A DNA stretch of 64,000 nt from positions 3,162,001-3,226,000 of the forward strand of contig OY763072.1 of NCBI GenBank assembly GCA_963666865.1, written 5' to 3'. Shown one piece after another: positions 24,461 to 32,441 of the stretch; position 1 is the stretch's first letter, and each line of letters begins with the position of its first letter. The notes below the pieces were generated by a model that saw only the letters and a program-made list of their open reading frames with translations, ran no database searches and was not told the DNA's origin. The position numbers and the translations under genes were made by a program. The DNA comes from Bin87 sp963666865. GTDB lineage: Bacteria > Chloroflexota > Dehalococcoidia > Lucifugimonadales > UBA3495.

Positions 24461-24489
24461 TTGACAAACCGGGCAGAAAACCCTAACCT
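24461..24489 (+). promoter_or_regulatory. Sigma70-like promoter of rpsP operon
   Basis: TTGACA at 24461-24466, 17 bases, then TAACCT at 24484-24489, about 45 bases before the rpsP ATG. The same -10 hexamer occurs in the duplicated modules at 10873 and 12242. Confidence 0.65.
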
Positions 24490-24533
24490 AAATCATAATC
24501 CTTCATTCCCTTCAACAGCGACACGGAGATCAA

Positions 24534-24803
24534 ATGCTACGGATTCGCCTGCGGCGCGTAGGTAAAAAAGGCCGCCCCTATTATCGAATCGTCGTCACCG
24601 AAAAGCGCAACCCACGGGATGGCGCATACATTGACGGCATCGGCCACTACGACCCCATGGCGGACCCGCCGGCCGTAACCCTCGACGAAGCTCGGGCCGT
24701 GGACTGGCTGCGCAAAGGCGCTCAACCCTCAGACCCGGTGCGCCGGATTTTCGACCGCAACGACATCTTCAGCAAGGTCCACGCGGATGAAAGAGCTGAT
24801 TGA
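24534..24803 (+). CDS. rpsP: 30S ribosomal protein S16
   Basis: This 89-residue small-subunit protein needed for assembly of the 30S body starts with MLRIRLRRVGKKGRPYYRIV and continues ADSRNPRDG-like as EKRNPRDGAYIDGIGHYDPM, all typical of S16. The tail SDPVRRIFDRNDIF is slightly variable. The start has GGAG upstream. It overlaps khpA by 17 bases and heads an rpsP-khpA-rimM ribosome-maturation operon, the order found in many bacteria. Confidence 0.97.
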   Translation: MLRIRLRRVGKKGRPYYRIVVTEKRNPRDGAYIDGIGHYDPMADPPAVTLDEARAVDWLRKGAQPSDPVRRIFDRNDIFSKVHADERAD

Positions 24804-25014
24804 GTTCATCGCCCAGTCGCTGACCTCCAACCCGGAAGCGGTTCGGGTCACGGAGACCGACGAAGGCGACCAGATAGTAATACGCCTTGAAGTCGCCCCC
24901 GAAGACAAAGGCAAAGTAATCGGGCGACAGGGACGAGTGGCCCAGGCGATGCGCGTCCTGCTCCGGGTGGCTGCTGTCAAGGATGGCACCCGGGCTGTGC
25001 TGGAGATTGTCTAG
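24787..25014 (+). CDS. khpA: KH-domain RNA-binding protein KhpA
   Basis: This 75-residue single KH-domain protein has the RNA-binding GxxG loop in GKVIGRQGRVAQAMRVLLRV. KhpA (YlqC) binds RNA with KhpB and affects cell division and ribosome or sRNA functions. The size and its place between rpsP and rimM are standard. It starts inside the rpsP coding end, so translation is coupled. Confidence 0.93.
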   Translation: MKELIEFIAQSLTSNPEAVRVTETDEGDQIVIRLEVAPEDKGKVIGRQGRVAQAMRVLLRVAAVKDGTRAVLEIV

Positions 25015-25588
25015 CCGTCGTCGCTCCAGGCGCTACTTCAGGCCGGCTCCATCGCGCAGCCGGAGCGTACCCATTGCCGCCCCGGAGGTGCCGGACGATG
25101 CTGTCGTAGTGGGCCGCATCATTCGCAGCCATGGCTTGGACGGCGCCATCAGGATCCGCTCCCATTCGGACAACCCGACCCGGTTCCAGCCCGGCAGTGA
25201 ACTCACCATCGCCGGCCAAATCCGCACCGTCGTTTCCTGTCACGACCTTCCCGACGGGGACGCCCTGCTCCGGCTGGAAGGGCTGAACGACCCCAACGCG
25301 GCGCGACGGCTGGCCGACGAATGGATCCTCGCGCCCGTTGACTCCGCGCCCGAACTGCCGCCGGGCGAGTATTACCACTACCAGTTGGTGGGCCTGACCG
25401 TCATCACCGACCAGGGCGAAAACCTGGGCACGGTTCAGGAGGTGCTGGAAACCGGCAGCAACGACGTGTACGTGGCGGCGTCGGAGACCGGCGCCGAGAT
25501 ACTGCTGCCAGCAATTGAGCAAGTGGTGCAGGAAATCGACCTGGCGTCAGGGACGATGCTGGTGCATCTGATTGACGGCCTGCGGTGA
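24983..25588 (+). CDS. rimM: Ribosome maturation factor RimM
   Basis: This 30S assembly factor binds S19 and helps mature the head of the small subunit. The N-terminal barrel has VVVGRIIRSHGLDGAIRIRS, and the PRC-barrel half has LVGLTVITDQGENLGTVQEV and NDVYVAASETGAEILLPAIE. The family start is uncertain: the frame opens at an ATG at 24983 inside khpA, giving 201 residues, while homology begins about residue 35; a GTG at 25088 would give the normal length but lacks a well-spaced ribosome site. Coordinates give the longest form. Confidence 0.92.
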   Translation: MAPGLCWRLSSRRRSRRYFRPAPSRSRSVPIAAPEVPDDAVVVGRIIRSHGLDGAIRIRSHSDNPTRFQPGSELTIAGQIRTVVSCHDLPDGDALLRLEGLNDPNAARRLADEWILAPVDSAPELPPGEYYHYQLVGLTVITDQGENLGTVQEVLETGSNDVYVAASETGAEILLPAIEQVVQEIDLASGTMLVHLIDGLR

Positions 25589-25592
25589 ACTT

Positions 25593-25620
25593 GTAGGGGC
25601 GAGGCATGCCTCGCCCCTAC
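25593..25620. repeat. 28-bp palindrome, variant copy
   Basis: The outer arms GTAGGGGCGA and TCGCCCCTAC are conserved, but the central eight bases are GGCATGCC instead of ATAATTAT, keeping perfect dyad symmetry. It lies 4 bases after the rimM stop, between convergent rimM and moaE. Confidence 0.9.
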
Positions 25621-25646
25621 AGGGGATCGGCTGGAAAGCCTTTCGT

Positions 25647-26129
25647 CTAATCCCCCGCCGCCACCGCGTGCCGCTCGGCGTGGGCATGGTCATGCTCCGC
25701 CTCGTCGGTGAACTCGTGGTCCTCGCAGGCCACCCACCGCGAGCCGTCGGCGAACCATTCCTTCTTCCAGATGGGCACGATGGTCTTGATGCGGTCCACG
25801 GCCTCGTGGCACGCCTCAAAGGCCGCCACCCGGTGCGGCGACGCCACGGCCACCACCAGGCTGATGTGTCCGACGTCCACCCGACCCGTGCGGTGGGCGA
25901 TTGCGATGTCTTCGATCCCGTAGTCGGCGCGCAGGTTGTCACGGACCTCGTGCAGCTTCTTGAGGGCCATCACGTCGTAGGCTTCGTATTCCAGCCGGGT
26001 GACGGTCTTGCCGCCGAAGTTGTCGCGAGTGGTGCCCAGAAAGGTGACCACCGCGCCGTTGCCGTCCCGTCGCACCGAGTCGGTGACCGCCACCGGGTCC
26101 AGGGGTTCGTCGGTAAGAATAATCATCAC
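25647..26129 (-). CDS. moaE: Molybdopterin synthase catalytic subunit MoaE
   Basis: This 160-residue large subunit inserts sulfur into precursor Z to make molybdopterin. Motifs include DGNGAVVTFLGTTRDNFGGK, RLEYEAYDVMALKKL, IAHRTGRVDVGHISLVVAVA and the active-site lysines in PIWKKEWFADGSRWV. The C-terminal His-rich tail (AEHDHAHAERHAV) is unusual and may bind metal. It starts with GTG immediately after the moaD stop, so the two subunits are made together. Confidence 0.95.
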   Translation of the reverse strand: MMIILTDEPLDPVAVTDSVRRDGNGAVVTFLGTTRDNFGGKTVTRLEYEAYDVMALKKLHEVRDNLRADYGIEDIAIAHRTGRVDVGHISLVVAVASPHRVAAFEACHEAVDRIKTIVPIWKKEWFADGSRWVACEDHEFTDEAEHDHAHAERHAVAAGD

Positions 26130-26378
26130 TCAGCAACCTCCACTGACCGGGGGAATCAAGCAGACCTCGTCGCCGGGGTACAGGAGTTGGTCATCATCGG
26201 CATACTCGGCGTTCACCGCCACCACGATGCGCACCTCCGGCGGCGCCAGCCGGGGATAATCGGCGCGCACGGCGTCGGTAAGGTCGCCGACAGTGGCCCC
26301 CTCCGGCACGTCCACCGACACCAAAGAGGCGCCGGCCCGCTCTCGGTACAGGGCGAAGAGACGAACATCGAAACGCAT
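26130..26378 (-). CDS. moaD: Molybdopterin synthase sulfur carrier subunit MoaD
   Basis: This 82-residue ubiquitin-fold sulfur carrier matches MoaD from FDVRLFALYRERAG through DDDQLLYPGDEVCLIPPVSGG. In MoaD the chain ends with Gly-Gly, which is adenylylated and thiocarboxylated. Here a single Cys follows the diglycine before the stop, so the terminus reads SGGC. Either a protease trims it, as known for the QbsE carrier, or the Cys is tolerated. It directly precedes moaE. Confidence 0.9.
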   Translation of the reverse strand: MRFDVRLFALYRERAGASLVSVDVPEGATVGDLTDAVRADYPRLAPPEVRIVVAVNAEYADDDQLLYPGDEVCLIPPVSGGC

Positions 26379-26414
26379 AACGATTGGGATTATGGGCGGG
26401 AGGGGGCGGTGGTG

Positions 26415-27080
26415 TCAACGGGCGGGGCGCTGATATTGGGCGAGGAACATCGTGGCAACGCCGCCATATTCGGCGGATTCGGAAGTGTAGTGGTCAAAGA
26501 TAGTGGGCCATTCTGAAAATGGGGCCTGCATCAGCTGCCTTTGGATTTCCCTTATCCATTCCGCCCGTCTTATTAGAATGTCCCACTTATTCAGCCCCAT
26601 AGCCGCGATGGTGCGTAGAGCCAAGAGTCGATCAGCGTCATTCAATCCGTTTCTTGGAACCAATTCGCCAGTGCCAACCTCATAATCAAAGTATTCCTCG
26701 GGACGTTGCGCTATTACGGAGGCGCACGGGTCAACCAGTCCGCCCGCCGGCCATCTATCCGCTTTTTCATTGTTGCATCTGCTACAACTGAAAACCCAGT
26801 TTGACCATCGATAGGTCAACCGAGGAAAGCGACTTCTGGGCCGAAAATGGTCAACTGTGGGCGATAGGCTGCCCGATTCCGCAACCTGTTCACACTGTCG
26901 TTCGCAGTAACCGCATTTGCCGTTGAAACGTCTCCCCAACTCTCGCCGAAACTCCCGCCAGAGAAAATCAGTGGGCGGCCTATCAATCCGACGCTCGTAA
27001 TAATCAACCCAGCCTTGGGTAAACTGACGCCGGTACTCCGCAACGCCGGAGGGTTCCGCCCCACGGTCCACCCACCTCAC
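26415..27080 (-). CDS. HNH endonuclease, PtuB-like (Septu)
   Basis: This 221-residue HNH nuclease has zinc-binding Cys56/Cys59 in KCGYCERQC, the catalytic Asp77-His78 in TVDHFRPRSRFPRLTYRWSN, and the second cysteine pair Cys99/Cys102 in FSCSRCNNEKADRW. It follows an AAA ATPase gene on the same strand after only 4 bases. An ATPase plus HNH pair of this kind is the make-up of the Septu anti-phage system (PtuA-PtuB). The assignment to Septu is inferred from the pairing and sizes. GC content is visibly lower than in moaDE. Confidence 0.82.
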   Translation of the reverse strand: MRWVDRGAEPSGVAEYRRQFTQGWVDYYERRIDRPPTDFLWREFRRELGRRFNGKCGYCERQCEQVAESGSLSPTVDHFRPRSRFPRLTYRWSNWVFSCSRCNNEKADRWPAGGLVDPCASVIAQRPEEYFDYEVGTGELVPRNGLNDADRLLALRTIAAMGLNKWDILIRRAEWIREIQRQLMQAPFSEWPTIFDHYTSESAEYGGVATMFLAQYQRPAR

Positions 27081-27084
27081 TTGC

Positions 27085-28338
27085 TTATACCACGTCTTGC
27101 GACAAATCGGACGCGCGCGAACGCCGGTACTCCTGCATCATTGCGTCGAACCGTTCCTGCTGTGCGTTGAGCGCCCCCCGCGCCAGCAAGTCCTCGTTTA
27201 CCAGCCGCCGTAGCTCCTGCATCCGCTCTTCTTCTGCCGGCGTGAGAGAAGCCTTTTCTCGCAACGCTCGCAGATCCTCGGCGTGCTGCGCTGTATCATA
27301 GTCAGTCGGATCATCAATTCCCATAAACGTCCGGTAAATCTCATCCGCTGTCCAGCCGATGATGTCCTGCTCGTTGCGCGACCACACCACCGCTCCGGTC
27401 GTTTCATTCCGCTTGAGCAGGTGAACCTGCCCGGCCTTCAACCCAGCCACCATCATCGGCGAGTGGGTGCTGGCGAAAATCTGCACGTTGGGGAAATGCC
27501 TGGTCAGTGTCGGTATGATGCGCCGCTGCCAGGATGGATGAAGGTGGGCATCGATTTCGTCGATGATGAAGACGCCCGGCATCTCCTTCCAATTGGCGCT
27601 ACCATCGTAAAACCGCTTCATTTCGCCTTCAAACTGCCTGACCCAATCCAACACGGAGCGAGTGCCGTGGCTTAATTCTGGAAAAACCACCAAGCCGTCG
27701 GGGGTTCTGAATTTCTCTAATCCCAACCTCCACTCATCTGTCCCTGTTTCGTCCAGAAGGTCCGATTCTTCAAAAGCGCGTCCGGGCATGGCAAGCGCAA
27801 ACTCCCTGAATATATCCAATACCGCAGAATCTTCAACGGCCTCACCAGAATCGCTGAGTTCCTTATGTGTGCTATCAATCCCCGACATCTCGGGGTTGTA
27901 GTAGCCAACATAGCCGAGCTCGCGCACTAATGTATCGATCTTTAACTTGCCCTCACCGTAATATTCGACCTCCTCAACATCGCCCGACTCTCCAATCTGG
28001 ATGAATAAACTTCCCGCACCGAATAATCCCGATTGGCGGCCGTCCATCGTTCGGGGCTCTCCATGAAAATTTGACCATCGCATCGTAAAGCGCGGATATT
28101 TGCCCTGCGGCCATTCGTACAGTGTCTTCTTGAAATGACCTGGCAAGTGCTGCCTTACTGCGTCCCCACCCACAATCAGGGCCAGCGTTCGCAGTATCGT
28201 AGATTTACCCACGTTGTTGGGGCCAATCATCAGGTTGACCTGCCGGTTAAATTCCAGCTCTATGTCATTCCAGACACCCGCTCTTCGGAAAGGCCCTGCC
28301 AATTGCAAGGCCAACGATTTGACAGCCATCGCAGCCAC
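27085..28338 (-). CDS. AAA ATPase, PtuA-like (Septu)
   Basis: This 417-residue ABC/SMC-type ATPase (AAA_21 group) has Walker A GPNNVGKST at 39-47, signature-like LSHGTRSVLDW at 222-232, Walker B VFIIDEIDAHLHPSW around 256-270, and the H-loop His292 in ASTHSPMMV. The C-terminal 90 residues are helical (LTPAEEERMQELRRLVNEDL) and may contact the nuclease. In Septu, PtuA multimerises and controls PtuB in response to nucleotide levels. The start could also be the Met three codons later. The neighbouring HNH gene supports a defence role. Confidence 0.85.
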   Translation of the reverse strand: MAAMAVKSLALQLAGPFRRAGVWNDIELEFNRQVNLMIGPNNVGKSTILRTLALIVGGDAVRQHLPGHFKKTLYEWPQGKYPRFTMRWSNFHGEPRTMDGRQSGLFGAGSLFIQIGESGDVEEVEYYGEGKLKIDTLVRELGYVGYYNPEMSGIDSTHKELSDSGEAVEDSAVLDIFREFALAMPGRAFEESDLLDETGTDEWRLGLEKFRTPDGLVVFPELSHGTRSVLDWVRQFEGEMKRFYDGSANWKEMPGVFIIDEIDAHLHPSWQRRIIPTLTRHFPNVQIFASTHSPMMVAGLKAGQVHLLKRNETTGAVVWSRNEQDIIGWTADEIYRTFMGIDDPTDYDTAQHAEDLRALREKASLTPAEEERMQELRRLVNEDLLARGALNAQQERFDAMMQEYRRSRASDLSQDVV

Positions 28339-28422
28339 CTTCCCACCGGGCGATAATCGCCTGTATCATCTCCGAATATACCACACCCCCTTTTACCAGC
28401 CTTCTCGCCAGGAGCCTCCCCC

Positions 28423-29526
28423 ATGCCCAACCGACAGCGCCTTACCCAAACCCTCATCGACCTCATCAAAATCGACAGCCCTACCGGGGAGGAGGACGCT
28501 ATCGACGCCCACCTTTCCAACATCCTCGCCAACCTGGGCGCCGTCGTCCGGCACGACGACTACGGCAACCTGGTGGCCACCTTTGCCGGCTCCGACGGCA
28601 GCGCCAGCCGGACGCCGGTGATGCTCTCCGCCCACATGGACACCGTGGAGCCGGGCCGGGGTATCAAGCCCATGCTGGACGCCGATGGCGAGACCCTGCG
28701 CTCCGACGGCAACACCATCCTGGGCGGCGACTGCAAGGCCGGCATCGCCATCGTACTGGAAGGACTCACGTCGGCCATGGCGGACGGCAGTCCCATTCGC
28801 CCGGTGCAGGTGGTGTTCTCCCGCGCCGAGGAGGGCGGACTGAACGGCGCGCGCAACCTGGATTTCTCGCTGGTTGAGGCAAAGAGCGGCATGGTCTTCG
28901 ACGGCGAGGGCGCCGTCAGCCGCATCTGCGTCGGCGCGCCGGCCCAGAATATCGTGCAGTGCCACATCACCGGCGTTGCCGCCCATGCCGGCCTGGAGCC
29001 GGAAAACGGCGTATCCGCCCTGCTGGTGGCGGCCAACATACTGACCCGTCTGCCGTTGGGACGCATCGACCACGAAACCACCAGCAACATCGGCGTGCTG
29101 GAGGGCGGCCTCAAGCGCAACATCATTCCCGAGCGGGCCTACCTGGACGGCGAACTGCGCTCCCGGGACCAGGCCAAGCTGGACAACTACTCCGCCGAGT
29201 TTCGCCGCGCCTTTGACCAGGCCGCCGCCATGTATCCCAAGGCGCAGATCGACCTGAACATGTGGAGCCAGTACCGGGCCTACAGCGTGGCCGAAGACCA
29301 CCCGGCCCTGGCCGACATATCCCGCGCGGTGGCGACTATCGGCCTCACGCCCGCCATGGAGACCACCGGCGGCGGTTCCGACGCCAACGTGTTCTTCGAG
29401 CACGGCATCGCCGCCCTGCCCGTGGGCATCGGCGTACGCGACTTCCATACCACCCGCGAGACGGCCAACCTCAGCGAAATCTACGACGCCGCCCGCGCCT
29501 GCCAGGAGTACATCAGCCTCAAATAA
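28423..29526 (+). CDS. M20-family metallopeptidase (PepT-like)
   Basis: This 367-residue cytosolic zinc aminopeptidase or tripeptidase has metal ligands in VMLSAHMDTVEP (His, Asp), ILGGDCKAGIA, FSRAEEGGLNGARNLD (catalytic Glu pair), and GIGVRDFHTTRETANL (last His). A lid domain lies between residues about 180 and 290. The length fits the peptidase T-like branch of M20. It is divergent from the Septu pair. The start codon follows a weak AGGAGCC site. Confidence 0.9.
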   Translation: MPNRQRLTQTLIDLIKIDSPTGEEDAIDAHLSNILANLGAVVRHDDYGNLVATFAGSDGSASRTPVMLSAHMDTVEPGRGIKPMLDADGETLRSDGNTILGGDCKAGIAIVLEGLTSAMADGSPIRPVQVVFSRAEEGGLNGARNLDFSLVEAKSGMVFDGEGAVSRICVGAPAQNIVQCHITGVAAHAGLEPENGVSALLVAANILTRLPLGRIDHETTSNIGVLEGGLKRNIIPERAYLDGELRSRDQAKLDNYSAEFRRAFDQAAAMYPKAQIDLNMWSQYRAYSVAEDHPALADISRAVATIGLTPAMETTGGGSDANVFFEHGIAALPVGIGVRDFHTTRETANLSEIYDAARACQEYISLK

Positions 29527-29529
29527 CCC

Positions 29530-29557
29530 GTAGGGGCGAATAATTATTCGCCCCTAC
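29530..29557. repeat. 28-bp perfect palindrome
   Basis: Half-site GTAGGGGCGAATAA plus its reverse complement, 3 bases after the peptidase stop and between convergent genes. The sequence is identical to the 4868 copy. Confidence 0.92.
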
Positions 29558-29582
29558 ACCGTTACCAGCACGAGCAACCCGG

Positions 29583-30431
29583 CTACACGTCCCGCTGAAT
29601 GGGCGCGCCGACGATGCTGCCCCACTCGGTCCAGGAGCCGTCGTAGTTGCGCACGTTGTCGTAGCCCAATAGCTGGCTGAGCACGAACCAGGTGTGGGAG
29701 GAACGCTCGCCGATGCGGCAGTAGGCAATGGTCTCGCGGGAGCCATCTACTCCCCGGCCGCCGTATAGCTCGCTCAGTTCGTCGGCGGACTTGAAGGTGC
29801 CGTCCTCGTTCACGGCCTGGCCCCAGGGGATGTTGGCCGCGCCGGGGATGTGGCCGTTGCGCTGGGAGCCTTCCTGGGGCAGGTTGGGCGGGGCGTTCAG
29901 CGCGCCGGAAAACTCGTCAGGAGAGCGCACGTCCACCAGGGCGTGGCTGCCGCTGTTCACGGCCTGCAACACGTAGTCGCGCAGGGCGCGCAGGTCGCTG
30001 TTCTCCGTGGTGATGCTGTAGTTGGTGGCCGGATACGAGGTCACGTCGGTGGTGGTGGGTCGGTTCTCGGCCAGCCACAGCACGCGCCCGCCGTTCATCA
30101 GCCGCACGTCGGCGTGGCCGTAGTACTTCAGCTGCCAGAAGGCCCAGGCGGCGAACCAGTTGTTGTTGTCGCCGTAGAGGACGATGGTGGTATCGGGCGA
30201 GACGCCGGCGCTGCTGAGCAGGGCTTCCATCTCGTCGCGGGAAACGATGTCGCGGACGACGTTCTGCTGCAGCTGGGACTGCCAGTTGAAACTGACGGCG
30301 CCGGCGACGTGCCCCTGCTCGTAGGCGGAGGTGTCCACGTCAACCTCCACCAGGCGCACGTTGGCGTCGCCGCCGTGTTCGGCCACCCAATCGGTGGATA
30401 CCAGCGATTCAGGATGCGCGTAGTCAGCCAT
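29583..30431 (-). CDS. Sulfurtransferase with two rhodanese domains
   Basis: This 282-residue thiosulfate or 3-mercaptopyruvate sulfurtransferase has an N-terminal inactive rhodanese domain (EVDVDTSAYEQGHVAGAVSF, no Cys in its loop) followed by an active one (ALVDVRSPDEFSG, GHIPGAANIPWGQ). The active-site loop is AYCRIGERSSHTWFVL with the catalytic Cys; the CRIGERS form is nearer to thiosulfate than to mercaptopyruvate enzymes. It might donate sulfur for cofactor synthesis such as molybdopterin, but is not adjacent to moaDE. Confidence 0.92.
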   Translation of the reverse strand: MADYAHPESLVSTDWVAEHGGDANVRLVEVDVDTSAYEQGHVAGAVSFNWQSQLQQNVVRDIVSRDEMEALLSSAGVSPDTTIVLYGDNNNWFAAWAFWQLKYYGHADVRLMNGGRVLWLAENRPTTTDVTSYPATNYSITTENSDLRALRDYVLQAVNSGSHALVDVRSPDEFSGALNAPPNLPQEGSQRNGHIPGAANIPWGQAVNEDGTFKSADELSELYGGRGVDGSRETIAYCRIGERSSHTWFVLSQLLGYDNVRNYDGSWTEWGSIVGAPIQRDV

Positions 30432-30565
30432 GGTTACACCTCTTTCTGGATATGTTCAATCAGGACGGGTTCGAGTTTGTAATACCGGCGCGGCCGGCGG
30501 CAATATTATACGAGGTTGCCGCCCCGGTTGGCGAATGATAACTTTCCGGCGAAGGACGCGCTGAC

Positions 30566-30658
30566 ATGACCCCGTCCGCCGAAGGCAGACCGACCATAAC
30601 GCCGCCGGAGTTCATCGCCCGCTGGCGTGATGCCGGCTTTGGCGATGGTCAGAGCTGA
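30566..30658 (+). pseudogene. Remnant of a DNA methyltransferase N terminus
   Basis: The 30-codon frame contains ITPPEFIARWRDAGFGD, which resembles the first residues of type IIL/MmeI-like restriction-methyltransferases (pattern P-x-E-F-x-x-x-W-x-x-x-x). It stops before any catalytic part and its end overlaps the 3' end of the retropepsin gene on the other strand. It is likely what remains of a displaced restriction gene. The call rests on one short motif. Confidence 0.4.
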
Positions 30659-31029
30659 GCGGGTAACTCGGAGATGATCACCCGACCACCGGGGTCAACG
30701 TCAACGCTGAGGTTGCTGCCTCGAAGCAGCCGCATACCTACGAGGGCCTCGGACCCCACGCTGGTGACCGCCACGTCTCTATGCTGATCGTGCCACTCAA
30801 TACGAGCGCTGTATGTTGCGTAGTCGTCGGTCGTCCCATCGCCCAAGGTAACGAATATATCATCGCCTCGCACCAGATTGAGTTCCCCGACAATGTCCAA
30901 AGGAAGGATTATCTCTCCGCTATACCCGGTGTCGATGAGAAAATCCCCTACAAATGATCTGCTATCAGCGCCCAACACAGTGAGGGTAACGCGCGGCTCG
31001 AGATCCAGGTTCACCTTACCGTAGTGCAT
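30649..31029 (-). CDS. Retropepsin-like aspartic protease family protein
   Basis: This 126-residue single-domain clan AA protein has the catalytic loop DFLIDTGYSGEIILP and the second hydrophobic-Gly element SVGSEALVGMRLLRGSNLSV. An active enzyme would be a homodimer. It overlaps its upstream neighbour by one base, so the two are co-translated. The same arrangement, a small gene followed by a retropepsin, recurs at the right end of the window. The physiological substrate is unknown. Confidence 0.8.
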   Translation of the reverse strand: MHYGKVNLDLEPRVTLTVLGADSRSFVGDFLIDTGYSGEIILPLDIVGELNLVRGDDIFVTLGDGTTDDYATYSARIEWHDQHRDVAVTSVGSEALVGMRLLRGSNLSVDVDPGGRVIISELPAQL

Positions 31030-31313
31030 CAGGACAGTCCTATCTGTTTGCGAACAGCGCGCGGGCTGCGGATGCGCTCGCCGTAGGATTGATGACGATG
31101 GATGCAGTGCATTACTGCATCAGGGCGACATTCCCTGAGCACCAGGATTAGGATAGCCCGATTTTCGCCGATTTCGTAATCGCCGGTGAGGATGTCAATC
31201 ATCACGTACTTGTCCTCCTCAGCCGGCGCCAGCAAAGACCGGATTTTGACGTCGTAAATCTCGTGCGCCCGCCGTTGCTTCTCCAAGTAGGGAATTTTGC
31301 TGTCGGTGGACAT
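31029..31313 (-). CDS. Small protein partnered with retropepsin
   Basis: This 94-residue protein starts at an ATG with GGAGG 7 bases upstream, rather than at an earlier in-frame ATG at 31337. It reads KIPYLEKQRRAHEIYDVKIR, then KYVMIDILTGDYEIGENRAI and ends in a basic segment. No family is recognised. The end-to-end overlap with the retropepsin gene suggests a functional pair, perhaps substrate and protease or toxin and antitoxin, which is speculation. Confidence 0.6.
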   Translation of the reverse strand: MSTDSKIPYLEKQRRAHEIYDVKIRSLLAPAEEDKYVMIDILTGDYEIGENRAILILVLRECRPDAVMHCIHRHQSYGERIRSPRAVRKQIGLS

Positions 31314-31373
31314 GGTTGAACCTCCGTCGGACGGCACGAGGAAGGCGTAAAGAATAGCGCTTCCGGGTGAATG

Positions 31374-32435
31374 CTATACAGCACGATAAAAAGTTTCGTT
31401 TGAAAGAAAACCGTAACGTTTTCCCCGATTGCCGATGAAATGTACTGCATAGGGAATCAATGCCGCATACTGTTGGCTACCCTGATTGTACAATCGCAGT
31501 TCGTAATTGTGTTCGCCTAGTCTGGTAATGGCGGCGATATCACCGCTCCTCACGAGTTGGGTACACTTTAGTGGCCCTGTGCCAAGCCTAAAGTCAAGAT
31601 TGTTTTCGGCTTCGAATGTAACTCGGCTTTCGTGTACAGCGTCAAGGTCTAGATAGCGCATATTGACTATCCAGGAGTATGTAGTTTTGTAGCCGCGCTG
31701 ATTGAGAATCGTTAGAGGCGGAAAGAAATCGTAACAGTCCCTACTCAGCCAAAAATACTGTGTCCCTTTTGCCGCATTGCCACCAGGAACAGCCATAATC
31801 CGAGCTGTATCAGCATGGACCAACCTCAAAATCAGCGTTACTTCGTCGGTCTCGTCGAGGACTATGCTAGACGACTGCTCATCATAGAGTAGCTGCCACA
31901 CCGGATCATCCCGCGCCTCTAGGGTTGGCCGGTAGGTCTCCCAATTTTGGCGCAACATATTATCAACCATTGTTTCCCACGCGAAGCCGAGGTTAGCGGT
32001 GCTGTCATGGTCAAGCAGAACAGACAACTCCGCATTCTGAGACATACCGGGGCCAGTGAAATTGCCACTGGTGACAATCAACTTTTGCCCATTCTGGTCG
32101 GCCACCCCGTATGATTTGGCGTGCATCAGGCGTTTGCGGTTGACAACGTGAACTTCCGCGCCGCAATCGAGCAGCTCCCGAACTACTTGGCGACTGGTAA
32201 GCCTTTGGCTCGTACTACCGCCAAACACTGCGACAATCTTGCCGCCGTTCCCGATATGCTGCCTGAAAACGGGAAAGAAACGGATGCCCCCGTTGTAATT
32301 GGCAAAGCCGGAAACGATATAGAACGTGCCCTCGCCCAAGGTATGCTCGCGCACCCAAACACGCTCCAGCATCGGCAGCAGGCCGGCGCTCCTGCCTGTT
32401 GCATATATGTGCGGGTGCAGCGCCAGTTCGTCCAT
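31374..32435 (-). CDS. PLD-fold restriction endonuclease, BfiI/BmrI-like
   Basis: This 353-residue protein has a single phospholipase D-type catalytic motif: His105-x-Lys107 in KRLMHAKSYGVADQNG, the SGNFTGPG turn and Glu136 in NAELSVLL. The N-terminal half is the nuclease; the C-terminal half (from about 200) should bind DNA. Type IIS enzymes BfiI and BmrI have this architecture, use a metal-independent nuclease and are of similar size. It is the last gene of an operon after two methyltransferases, as expected for an asymmetric recognition site. It is more AT-rich than core genes. Confidence 0.82.
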   Translation of the reverse strand: MDELALHPHIYATGRSAGLLPMLERVWVREHTLGEGTFYIVSGFANYNGGIRFFPVFRQHIGNGGKIVAVFGGSTSQRLTSRQVVRELLDCGAEVHVVNRKRLMHAKSYGVADQNGQKLIVTSGNFTGPGMSQNAELSVLLDHDSTANLGFAWETMVDNMLRQNWETYRPTLEARDDPVWQLLYDEQSSSIVLDETDEVTLILRLVHADTARIMAVPGGNAAKGTQYFWLSRDCYDFFPPLTILNQRGYKTTYSWIVNMRYLDLDAVHESRVTFEAENNLDFRLGTGPLKCTQLVRSGDIAAITRLGEHNYELRLYNQGSQQYAALIPYAVHFIGNRGKRYGFLSNETFYRAV

Positions 32436-32441
32436 AATGTT

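Noticed and set aside
25572..26516. 314-codon plus-strand frame across moaE and moaD
   Set aside because: Antisense to two firmly identified genes; its sequence is compositionally biased.
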